From contig RBKR01000001.1 in the NCBI GenBank assembly GCA_004835665.1, positions 1,302,001 to 1,366,000 on the forward strand: 64,000 nucleotides of DNA, written 5' to 3'. Every line of letters begins with the position of its first letter. Positions within the stretch are counted from its first letter, which is position 1. This DNA comes from Phoma sp. XZ068 (Eukaryota; Ascomycota; Dothideomycetes; Pleosporales; Didymellaceae). A model generated the notes under the pieces. It saw only the letters and a list, made by a program, of their open reading frames with translations, was not told where the DNA came from and ran no database searches. The position numbers and the translations under genes are program-made. Shown here one piece after another: positions 11,694 to 20,938 of the stretch.

Positions 11694-11854
11694 GGTGGGC
11701 TGTGGTGGTGTAGGTGAGAGGGGACCAGAAAGGAAAGTTGCGGCGAGATGACGGAGGTGCCTGCCTCGGTGGAGCTTGGACCTCTGAGCTCATTCCCCAC
11801 GACACAGACGTTTCTCCGCCACGACACATTCACAGACCACACACCACCGTCAAG
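11694..11854. promoter_or_regulatory. 161-bp bidirectional promoter between the MMTAG2-like gene and MED6
   Basis: The two start codons face away from each other with only 161 bp between them, so both core promoters and 5-prime leaders must fit here or overlap. No TATA box is evident. The open frame of MED6 can be extended back through this spacer, but that extension carries no family similarity. Confidence 0.6.
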
Positions 11855-12907
11855 ATGCCGGCCGTTATACCGCCCCTCGACGAGCAGGAATATGCCGATC
11901 CGCAGATGCCGCTGGCTCACCTCGACAGCGACAACAATGTCATCTTCTACCTGATGAACTCGCCCTTCTTCGAGGGAAACAGCAACAACAGCGCCGTATA
12001 CTCGACCGCACAAGGCCACCCTAATGGCATGCAACTACTCAATGACCGTCCCACATACGAAGCAGAACTACGAAAGTACCATTCTGGCCTGCAGTTCATA
12101 GTGGCGGGTGAACCGAAGGCCGAGGGGCAGCCATGGCTCATACAACGGCAGCACAAGGTCGAGAACAGAGAGACAGGGAACCCGGAAACCGTGGTCGAGG
12201 GAAATTTCTACACGCAAGGAACAAGGTTGCTCATGGCGCCGAGCCTGCTGGATGTCGTGCAGGCGCGCCTACTCACGGTATCGACACGAATGCAGCAGAT
12301 GGCCGAGCTGTCCAAGAACATGTCGCACTGGTCACCAGCAACTGGTCACACATACATGCCACCCTCATATGAACCTGCAAAGGCTGCCACGACTGCCAGT
12401 CGCATTGGCAGCCCTACCCTTGCCCCTACAGACCCTGATGCGTCCGCCTCGCAATCACAAACGAAGGACGCCACTGCGGCCATGGACTCGGCCGCATCTA
12501 CCACTGAATTCTCAGACAAATTCTTCTTGCACTCCCTGAACCTGACACATGCCTATGGCGATGAGTACATGGACGAGAACCCACTGCTTGGCGAGCCGGG
12601 CGCCTTTGTCTTCACAAACTCGAAGAGCCATGTCGATGCACGGAACAAAGCACAGGAGCAGGCCAGTCAGGCCTCGCAACTTTCCCAGCCCGCCACGAAG
12701 ACCGACACTCAGTCCAATAGTGTAGCGCCCTCCGCCGTGGCTACACCCAAGGGAATGGCCACACCCAAGGGCATTGCAACACCTATGGCTTTGGAAGGAC
12801 CCAGCAGGAAAGGCAGTGTGGTCGGTCTGCCCAAAGAGGAGAAACGAAAGAGGAGAAAGAGCAAGGGTCTTGCCAGCCCTACGACGCCGGCTGGTCCAGC
12901 GTTGTGA
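11855..12907 (+). CDS. MED6: Mediator complex subunit 6
   Basis: A single exon of 350 aa from the ATG at 11855 (MPAVIPPLDEQEY). The Med6 domain spans about residues 15-165: an N-terminal stretch with VIFYLMNSPFFEGNSNN, then LRKYHSGLQFIVAGE, QPWLIQRQHKV and GNFYTQGTRLLMAPSL, followed by a helix with LLTVSTRMQQMAEL. The rest is low-complexity Ala/Ser/Thr/Pro, including a short repeat of ATPKG units near residue 300, and ends in a Lys/Arg-rich segment KRKRRKSKG. Med6 is a head-module subunit of Mediator, which bridges activators and RNA polymerase II in the nucleus. The extended tail is usual for filamentous-fungal versions. It is divergently arranged with the MMTAG2-like gene. Confidence 0.93.
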   Translation: MPAVIPPLDEQEYADPQMPLAHLDSDNNVIFYLMNSPFFEGNSNNSAVYSTAQGHPNGMQLLNDRPTYEAELRKYHSGLQFIVAGEPKAEGQPWLIQRQHKVENRETGNPETVVEGNFYTQGTRLLMAPSLLDVVQARLLTVSTRMQQMAELSKNMSHWSPATGHTYMPPSYEPAKAATTASRIGSPTLAPTDPDASASQSQTKDATAAMDSAASTTEFSDKFFLHSLNLTHAYGDEYMDENPLLGEPGAFVFTNSKSHVDARNKAQEQASQASQLSQPATKTDTQSNSVAPSAVATPKGMATPKGIATPMALEGPSRKGSVVGLPKEEKRKRRKSKGLASPTTPAGPAL

Positions 12908-13562
12908 TTTAGTTCTTCTTCTTTTGCGTCTGACCACTATGATACCCAATGATATTCTTCTACCTTGATACCGTGGTCCATTCTCGCAATTATGATTCTA
13001 AACGTGTTTGAATGGAACAAGACCTTGTCTGCAAAGGTCGAGTCATGTTGAGCCTGATGACTCATGGAATAAAGGATGCCTCTAAGCTTATCAGCACGCG
13101 AGTTAATCAGATTCTCCTGCGTACTAACCCACAGCTACTTAGATAGTCACAACCGGATACGCAATCGTCCAGTGCTACCGTGTACCATTTCCAAGCCTTC
13201 CTTCACAATTCCATTACTCACTGCATTTCATATGAATACCGCCATTCTCGAAGACAATAAGCCCGCACAATATAGTAGCATTCTTGAAGTAACCTACCGC
13301 ACTGTAGTGTAGCTTCAGTTCTAACTCCCGCCCTGATAGTGAGATGGCATTTAGTGTGTGAAAATCCAACCGGAGACATTGATATTATGCTCTACGCGTT
13401 CCACGGGCCTTTGGACGGTATGATTATAATGGAGTATACCGCGGAGCTGAACCTGTAAAAGAAGGGAAGCCAAGGACAAATATGAGAATTTGTTGTCGAA
13501 ACAAATCGTATTCGCATTACATTCGAGATGGATGGACTGGTTGATATAACGAACTAGACGCT
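12908..13562. other. Intergenic, no gene seen
   Basis: About 650 bp between MED6 and the 3-prime end of the first orphan paralogue. AT-rich, with only short chance open frames. It marks the left edge of the accessory patch. Confidence 0.5.
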
Positions 13563-14724
13563 TCATCGCTTGATAGCCGTGAAGATTAATGTCACGGTCG
13601 CTACTGCAAGCGATCCAAATGCGTACGAGATTTCCCAGTCTCCTTTAAAACCACTCAGAATGACACCGATCCATATCAAGGAGAGGATAAAATAAATTAA
13701 GGATAGAGGGAATGGGAGTTGATTAACCAGACGGTCTGTCTGCCAACCAAGCACAATCTCGATTCCAGGCAGTGCATCAACCGAGCCGTCTAGGTCTTTT
13801 TCGTTGGGTACTGTGAAGGTACTTTGTTGGGATGTTTAGCATGTTATTGTACGGATTTACAAGATCTAACTCACACGTTGTGAAGGATGGGCCTTTCATG
13901 AGCTAATCCATCCAGAGTTTTCACATTTTGAGCTTTCGCCGGATCTTTCGCATTCTCGGTGATGTATTTTCGTTGCTTCATGCGTTTTATGTGTTGTTTG
14001 GCCGTCTTGATTTCGTCTCCGATGCACTCACCGGTATCATATCCTGGACATGACTCTGTGTGCACGCAATCGGAAGAAAGAACTTCTGGATGTGACGACT
14101 GAAGCGCTTCGAGTCTGCTGATATGGTCCTCTGCATGTAGCCTGATTGCCTCATAGTCCAGCTGCGAGATCTCGACACGAGACTTGACAGCGTTGTCTGT
14201 CCTGCCTAGAAAGTAAAACTACAACGCTTGGATTAACGTTTTTGCAGGTCCATGCCATCGACTCCATTGCTTACGCTGACTTCACGCGCTTCTACGATAC
14301 CGTAGAAGGGAATCCACCTCTTCCATTGCCCGAAGTGCTCGTAGCAGGCCGCATTGAGCCTTTCGTAAATTATCACATCATTCTCGAAGACCTTGGGCTT
14401 CACAAACACAATTTTCATCTGAGTATTACTCTGCCAATTGTGGAATCTCTTGACTTTGCGCTCGGCCTTTGGACGGTGACAATTTATCTGTACTGCATAT
14501 CCTTCTCGCTTTTTTCCGCGGCAGCAGCAGAGAAAGATAGACTGTTGTGGTTCACGTTTCGGGTCCTTGACGGTTTCCTTCGTCCTTCGAACCGATTCAG
14601 TTTTCGTCGCCGCTGGCTCCGATATCTGTTCTGTCAATCCTTGCTGCTCTGTGATGGATTGCGACCCCAGATCACCGCCCCGCTCGATGCTATCCAAAGC
14701 TGTTGTAGAAGCCGGGATGCACAT
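13563..14724 (-). CDS. Lineage-specific membrane-anchored protein, paralogue 1
   Basis: Three exons, 14724-14275, 14218-13875 and 13821-13563, give about 350 aa. The open frame extends to a TTG at 14742, but the first ATG is at 14724. Intron acceptors GTTGTAG and CAAAG were chosen because only they keep frame and align with paralogue 2. Order: polar N-terminus; Cys cluster FLCCCRGKK; ACYEHFGQWKRWIPFYGIVEAREVS; a segment ending DCVHTESCPGYDTGECIG; ARNP-like KDPAKAQ; VLGWQTDRLVNQLPF; and two hydrophobic helices at the C-terminus (ILSLIWIGVILSGF and SLAVATVTLIFTAI). Function unknown. Conserved Cys and Trp residues and intact splicing in both copies suggest both are expressed. The family resembles orphan proteins that are expanded in some Dothideomycetes; this is recollection, not a search. 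Confidence 0.65.
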
Positions 14725-14742
14725 ATTTGGTGCATAACACAA

Positions 14743-15214
14743 ACAGCTTTGGGGAAGTGGGGATTTATCAAAGGTACAAAAGCTTCATTCGATTTCGCTC
14801 AGCCTGATCGAGGTTCTGCCTAAACACTGCCACTGACCCGATATGCAGCCTTGTCGAAAGCGCTTGCTCTCGGCGCTTAGCTATATGCAAGGCTGAGATT
14901 GAATTTATCATGGTCTCCCAACTGCTCAAAGATCTGCAATCGTAAAGCTCAACGCCAAATGATTGGCAGACTGGCACCTCACGCCAGAAGACCTTAGATT
15001 ATGATGCCCAGCGGACAAGTGCGAGTGGAGTGGATTTGTCAGGGCCTCTTTGATTTGACGATATAAAAAAAGCTTTCTATATCCTCCGTTGTCTGAGGTG
15101 AGAAAATTGTTTATTATACCAATCCTGCGTGACCTCTATATGACCTACGAGAAGCAAAAACCCTATCCTCGTCCTTTCTGCTCTCTGAAACGTTGATTAC
15201 CTCCACATCGCCAC
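14743..15214. other. Spacer between the paralogues, with one decayed repeat unit
   Basis: About 470 bp. Near 14790-14880 it contains a degraded copy of the repeat unit found at 16.44-17.48 kb: TAAACACTGCCACTGACCC followed by GCAGCCTTGTCGAAAGCGC. No gene is seen. Confidence 0.5.
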
Positions 15215-16472
15215 TTAAGACCTAACTTTCATGAAAAACAAGGTAACACATGCAATGACCACTTGTCCAAGTGCCGCCGACGTACTCCACTCTCCCGCAA
15301 ACCCGCCCACCACAACACCGATCCAGACCGCAGCGATCAGCACCCAAGTCTTGGCCAACCGAAGGGGCAGTTCTGCAACGATGCGATCTGTTTGCCAGCC
15401 TAGGGTCATTTCTACACCACGCAGTCGGTCGGTCTCGTTATATCGGGCGCCAAAGACGGGGAGCAGATGTCGAATCGAACTTGTATTTGGTCAGTTAAGC
15501 ACGGCGTAGAGTAATAGTATCATAGCAACCTCTTCTCCAAGATGAAAGTATCTTGAGCTAGACCTTCTAACGCTCGAGAGCCATTGGCTTCCCAGGGATT
15601 CCTTGCACCGTATTTCAGTAAGTGGAGATTATCAAGGTCTCTGAGCCGCAGTCGCGCAGCTGGAATTAGCACTTCTATGCACTCTCCTGCTTCGTAATCA
15701 AGACCAGCAGGGCAGTGATCTGCGTGAGCAGGACCGTGACAGCGAAATTCATACGGGTTGTTTGCATTCTCGATCATGTCAAGTGCTTTCTGGCGAATGT
15801 CCTCGATGTTAAGCGGGTAGATGCGGATCGGGTATTGCATTGCTCTCGCCACAGCGCCTTGAAATTGGAACTGTATATGTTTGTTAGAACAAGTCGACTC
15901 ATAAGTGACTGACAAATCAATCTCACCTCGACCTCGCGAGCCTCGACAATGCCATAGAAAGGGATCCATTTCCTCCACTTCCCCTGGTGTTGGAAGCACG
16001 CTTCCTTCAATCTGGAGAAAACTGCATAGTCACTCTCGCATGCGCCCTCATAATCATTTCGTTGCGGATCGAGAGGAGGATAGTATGTCTTCTTTTTATG
16101 GGAGCCTTTCTGCCAGATTGTTATCCATTTAAGGCGGCGATGCGTCGAAGGGCGCACACACGGTATCTCAACAGCAGACTGCTCCGCTGCTGGCCCACGA
16201 AGACAAAGAAAACAGCACTGCTTTGCCCGAGCCTTCTCATACTTGCGAATCGGTTCCAAATTCTCGAGGTCCAAACCGCAATACACCCCCGACCTTCCCA
16301 CCTTCGGCAACCAATCACACGTTGCCACGGGCAGTGCGTCGTCAGGAACGTTGTCTGCGTACTGGCGTTCCACATCTGCTGCGACATGGCCGTACGGAGT
16401 TGGAAGCGGTACGTCCTCCGGAACTATTCCCAAAGCCTGGGTGCCCACAGCCTTGCGAGATCGACCCCTCAT
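15215..16472 (-). CDS. Lineage-specific membrane-anchored protein, paralogue 2
   Basis: Three exons, 16472-15927, 15870-15530 and 15479-15215, joined in phase 0 and phase 2, give 383 aa. Shared with paralogue 1, in order: ACFQHQGKWRKWIPFYGIVE, EVEFQFQGAVARAMQYP with RIYPLNIEDIR, a Cys/His motif CHGPAHADHCPAGLDYEAG, ARNPWEANG with LEGLAQD, and EMTLGWQTDRIVAELPLRL leading into two hydrophobic segments (WVLIAAVWIGVVVGGF and LGQVVIACVTLFFM). The tail therefore looks anchored in a membrane by a hairpin. Exon boundaries sit at the same protein positions in both paralogues, so they arose by tandem duplication. The first 20 codons lie inside a repeat unit of the array that follows at 16.44-17.48 kb. 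Function unknown. Confidence 0.7.
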
Positions 16473-17480
16473 GGTATAAGCAAAGGGAGGAGGGGGAACG
16501 ACTGAGGTTACAGCGTGGCAGTTTCGTGACTTTATTGTTGATTGTAGTAATTAAGCACTGCCACTGACCAAACCTGCAGCCTTGCGAGTTTGGCCCTCAT
16601 AATATGCGCGCAAAGTGTGAGAAAAGAGGGGAACCGGTCAAAGTTGCAAGGCGCCACTTTGTGATAACTCTGCAGTGCAACTGACCGAATCTGCAGCCTC
16701 GCAGGATCAGGCACTCGTTTATATGAGTGCAGGATAAGAGAATAGCCTTGCTAATTATAATTTATAACCATATGAGATTAGGCTTTAAAATATGAGTCTA
16801 ACATAACCGCATAAAAGGGCAATAGTTAAAGACACAATGTGGTAGCTTTGTGGTCTGATTAATACATCTGCCTCGCACTGATACCAGCTAAATATACAGC
16901 CTCGCGATATTAGGTCCTTATAATGTACGCAGCGTAGAATAACAGACTAGAACAGGAAAAGCTGTATGTAGTACACAAGTATTTTAGTCTTATCCCTTGT
17001 ACTTCGATCTAAGCACTGCCACTGCCCGAATCTGCAGCCTCGCAAGACTAGACACTTATCACACACCCAACATAAAAGAACACACTAGACCAGTAAAAGC
17101 TGCATGTATTACAACAACTTAGCCGCCTCATACCTCATACCTCATACCTCAGTCTAAACACAGCCCCCCATTTACCTACACCCCACAAGGCCAGCCCCTT
17201 TATACACGCAACGCATAAAAACACAGCAGACATAATCAAGCTACAATACACCAAACTCAACTTCATACTCTCATTCCTCGCCTCTGCCTCACTGCTACTT
17301 CGAACCTGCAGCCTCGCAGATAAGCGAGTGGGCACGGTTAAAGTTGTATCGACGGGCCAGCTACTTTATCTTATGTCCTCAGATTTGTACCTCAATCTTG
17401 TCCCAGCCCGATCTACAGCGTTGTCGAAAGTGCTTGCAACACGCATGGCATCGAGCTTCCACACCAACAAGAAAGGTTTG
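16440..17480. repeat. Decayed tandem array, about 7 units of roughly 105-140 bp
   Basis: Seven or so diverged units carry the core AAGCACTGCCACTG, a short spacer, then CTGCAGCCTTGCGAG (or CTCGCAG). Cores start near 16449, 16576, 16693, 16896, 17034, 17308 and 17415, plus a stray unit near 14845. Within units, AAAGTTG and CTTTGTG-type segments also recur. The first unit overlaps the coding start of the 16472 gene, and at least one other unit (RC of about 16570-16608) still has an ATG followed by codons resembling that gene's N-terminus (MRAKLARLQ against MRGRSRKAV). The units are AT-shifted and broken by small indels. A local triplet of CATACCT lies at 17131-17153. Confidence 0.6.
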
Positions 17481-17600
17481 GGGAAGGGAAAAAAGACATC
17501 AGAACCAGGTAGACGCCACAGTCCAGCATCGCCATACTTTGTCAACATGATTTCATTACATCCCATTCCATTTTCACAGACATCTACTTGCACAACTATC

Positions 17601-17640
17601 TTCCTTTCCCTTCCTTTCCTTTCCTTTCCTTTCCTTTCAC
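17601..17640 (+). repeat. TTTCC pentanucleotide microsatellite
   Basis: About five to six TTTCC units in a pyrimidine-rich tract. Such tracts commonly precede fungal start codons, and an ATG in good context follows at 17683. Confidence 0.7.
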
Positions 17641-17682
17641 TTTCTCTCCATTCCATTCCATCCATCACTCTATAAACCCAAA

Positions 17683-17766
17683 ATGGTAGGCGCAGCCTTT
17701 GTTACCGGTGCCCTGCAAACCCGTCGTAAGTATATCGTTGGCCAAGGCGCTCGCCCGCTCCATTAA
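17683..17766 (+). other. Orphan mini-ORF or detached first exon, 27 codons
   Basis: An ATG in good context (CCCAAAATGG) follows a CT-rich leader and opens MVGAAFVTGALQTRR; then a near-ideal donor GTAAGTATAT lies at 17726, with a possible branch site CATTAACC near 17761. No convincing acceptor and continuing exon are seen before the 3-prime end of the converging PUF gene. It could be a first exon that has lost its gene, or a short peptide ORF ending at the TAA at 17764. I do not recognise the sequence. Confidence 0.25.
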
Positions 17767-18023
17767 CCCACTATGTCGGCCGTGAATCTTTTATCTTTTT
17801 GTGCAATACCCGATGCTCATGTGAAAAAAAGGTTGTTTTTCCGCGCAATACACCGAATCGCCGTTGTTTGTTGATTCGCGCGAGATGATATCTGACAGAA
17901 CCGCAAGAAGTATGGTATATGAACAGTAAAACATGCCGGTCCGCCCAGTACAAATGCATGTGGCAATGAAAGTGAAGAGTAGCGTGCGCAATGTGGACAT
18001 TACAGTCGTATAAGGTAGTTCGT

Positions 18024-20938
18024 TCAAGAAGTGGTTTCCTCGATCTTCACGCCCTCGGTGACGGAGGACAGGGTCTTCGAGGTCGATGTTGCAGAATGTA
18101 CAGGTTCGTTGGTGGCGGACGCCGATGTGGAGGGGAATGTGCTGCTTTGAGGTGACTGCGCTGAGCTCGAAAGGCCTGGCGTGGGTGGTACTTCCTCACG
18201 ACTATCCGTGGGAGAGTCGGCGCGATCGAAACGGAACATCTTCTTCTCGACCTGCAGAGAAATTAGTACAGCATCAGTGGTGACAAAAGACATGCTACTT
18301 ACAGAGAGAATCTGCTTGCCAGAGATAATCTTCTTCGCCTTCTCCAACTCGGGCTTGAGTGCCTCGACGAAGATCTCGTAATCGGGACGGGTAAGAGTCT
18401 CGAGCATCTTCTGGATTACGTAGTTGCCGTAACCGTCTTTGAGAAGGCTCAGCAGATTGTTTTCGCCGCGCTCGTTCTTCGTGATGACAGTCGATACGAG
18501 TTCGCGACGTTCTGCGTCCGTTCCGCATACCAAGCAGCGCTCAACAACGTTGCTAGCGAACTTGTGTTTGCTGAACATGAGGAATTGGTTCTTGATCAGA
18601 GCGATCATCTTCCCACGATCTTCATCCAAACCGTGCTCGATAACGTGCTGGACGACGTAGTTGCCGTAAGAGTCGGTGATGAGCTTGGGGCCGGCCGCGT
18701 GCAGTTCAGTGAGGATGAATCTGCGCTGAGGCTCCGGAATCTTCTCTACCAGCCGTTGAATGACGCGGCAGCCATAAGAGTTGGTCGAAAGATTGTCGAT
18801 CTGACCTCTGAACGAGTCAACGATTGGCTGAATGTACTCAATCGGAACTCGCTCGACGACTCGTTGGATGACGTGGTTACCGTTCTGATCCTTCACGGTC
18901 TTGAGAACATCCTTCTCTAGCTCTTTCACCATGGCAGCTTGTTGGTCCACAAGCACGTGTTCGAGGGCCTTCTGCACAACTCGGCAGGCGTACATCTGGT
19001 TCGACAGCGCAAACACATGACCCTTCATCTTTCCAGCCAGAACGCGTTTCTGGATCTGATCACCGTGTTCGAAGAACTTCTGGATCACGTAGTTGCCAAA
19101 GACATCTTGCATCAGCTGCAACGCGTTCTTCTCGAGTTCTCGAAAGATGCGGTCCTTCACCTCGCTGTTAGCAGTTTCTAGCTTTTGCTGGATGAAGCGG
19201 GATCCGTGCTGATCTCCGGCAAATTCAACTACGTTCTCGTAGATGTCGGTGAGTTCCCAACGCTTGTTTTGCTTGCTCTCCTTCTTGAATGAGTCTAACA
19301 CAAGGCTCATGGCACCGATGTTGTCCGCAGCTTGCTGCATCCGAGGGCCTCGGGGTGCTTCGAGAACCGGCATCATGGGCGCCATTTGAACCATGGTCAT
19401 GTGCGGTGGCAGTGCTGTCATGGGCATACCGTTTGGCATCGCATACTGATAGGCTTGCGGGTTTCGCAATTGGTTCATGGGCAGCATCTGCTGGTACTGT
19501 TGGTAGTATTGAGGCGGCGCGACATTGCGTCGTTCTTGCTGAATCTGGTAGCCAGCCAACTTGTTCTGCACGAGTGCGATGTTGTTTGGGTGGTTGAGCC
19601 CCTGGTCGCCTCGATAAGTAGGGTTGAGATAATCGTGCACTGGAGGAGTGTGCGCGTGCGAGTAGAACGGGCTTTGTCGAACTGCAGTATTGCCATTAGG
19701 TGCGCTTCGAGTATCGTATGTGACTGATCGGAATTGCACGTTAGGGTCGCTGACTTGGCCGTTCGTGAAGCTATCAGGTGTGTAGGTCCCTGAGCTGCGG
19801 AATCCTGCGGCTTCAGGCTGAACTGGCAACTGCGCGTCCTGGTAGGCGTCGCGAGCGTCGTTCAAAGCTTGAACTGCAGGTGTGAAAGCTGGGGTGAACG
19901 CGTTGATGCTGAACGAGGATCTGTGGGCTCCAAGCCGAGGCTCCTGCTCCTGCTCGAGCTTGAGCTGAGCTTGAGCAAGCTGCAACGACTCGCTGTGGAT
20001 AGAGCCATTGCGTTCCTGGAAGGGACGAGGATTGGTATGAGACAGTGATGAGGTCTGGCGCGCGCCCGGCTGGGAAAACCGAGCGAACGAGTCAGCGTAC
20101 GGATTGTACTGGGCTCCCTCAGCACCATGCCTCGAGGGTGGTAGACTTCCACTGCGCGATGGTGCACCACTAGTAGTGCCGTAGTGGTCTGAGCTTGTTA
20201 CGCTCCTTCGATCATCAATGGGAGAATGGACAGCTGCGTCCGGCCACGATGAGACCGAATTGTCGGCTCGCTGTGGGCTCAGCTCAGCCTGGCCGAAACC
20301 GAAGTTGGAGAAGCCATTGCTCAGCGAGTCAACGTTGCGTGAAGTGAAGTTGGATGAAGTAGGGTCAAGCAGTGGCTTCAGGGCCCTTGTGCCTTGCCCA
20401 TGGTTTACCGATGCAGTTCGCGAGACGGCGAAGAGCGAGGACGGGCTCTCGCCAAATTGCGGTGCATTTTGGGTCTGTACGACGGAGCGCTTCCGTGCGG
20501 GTGACACGCCAGAGCTCCTGATGTGGGAATTGTCTCCCCAGACCTGGGAAGGACGACTCTGTCGCCATTCAGACTCGGAGGACGAAACTAGCGAGCCAGA
20601 GCCTGTCTTGCCTTCGGGGATGTCGGCGGTGGCACCAAGGAGGGTATTGCTGTCTGTGGTTGTGTCAGAATCATGCTTCGAGGGAGCTTGTCAGGTGGGT
20701 CGAGGGTTAACGCACCTCTGGGTCGCGAGCTGTCTCGAGGTGTGGAGCCAAAGCCAGAGCCAACGGGCTTGGAGTTCCAGATGCTGTTGCCCCACGTGTA
20801 GGCCGAGCGGTCGGTATCTGTGTTGTTGAGTGAAATGCCACCAGCGAATTCGCGGTTTCTCGCCTGCAGCGCGCGTGTTAGTCTGTGTGGGCCGCGGTGG
20901 TGCTGGCTGGTACGTACACTGCCTGCCATGGTGGCCAT
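18024..20938 (-). CDS. Pumilio-family mRNA-binding protein (Puf3-like)
   Basis: Four exons, 20938-20918, 20863-20716, 20653-18303 and 18251-18024, give 915 aa. The first exon encodes only MATMAGS. The N-terminal half is disordered. The Pumilio homology domain (about residues 490-840) starts at KRWELTDIYENVVEFAGDQ and has eight repeats whose RNA-reading residues can be read directly: SRFIQ, NYVIQ, CRVVQ, NHVIQ, CRVIQ, NYVVQ, SNVVE, NYVIQ. By the known PUF code this predicts the 5-prime UGUAUAUA-type element, as for yeast Puf3 and human PUM1. Such proteins bind 3-prime UTRs in the cytoplasm and promote decay or control translation, often of nuclear-encoded mitochondrial mRNAs. The last intron (18302-18252) is 51 nt, stopless and in frame. 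Confidence 0.93.

Noticed and set aside
14842..14977. Additional exon of paralogue 1 from the stray repeat unit
   Set aside because: Frame is open (STRLHIGSVAV) but splice signals joining it to 14724 were not found; treated as repeat remnant.
17135..17335. 66-codon frame within the repeat array
   Set aside because: Composed of repeat-unit remnants (RLSARLQVRSS) without splice partners.
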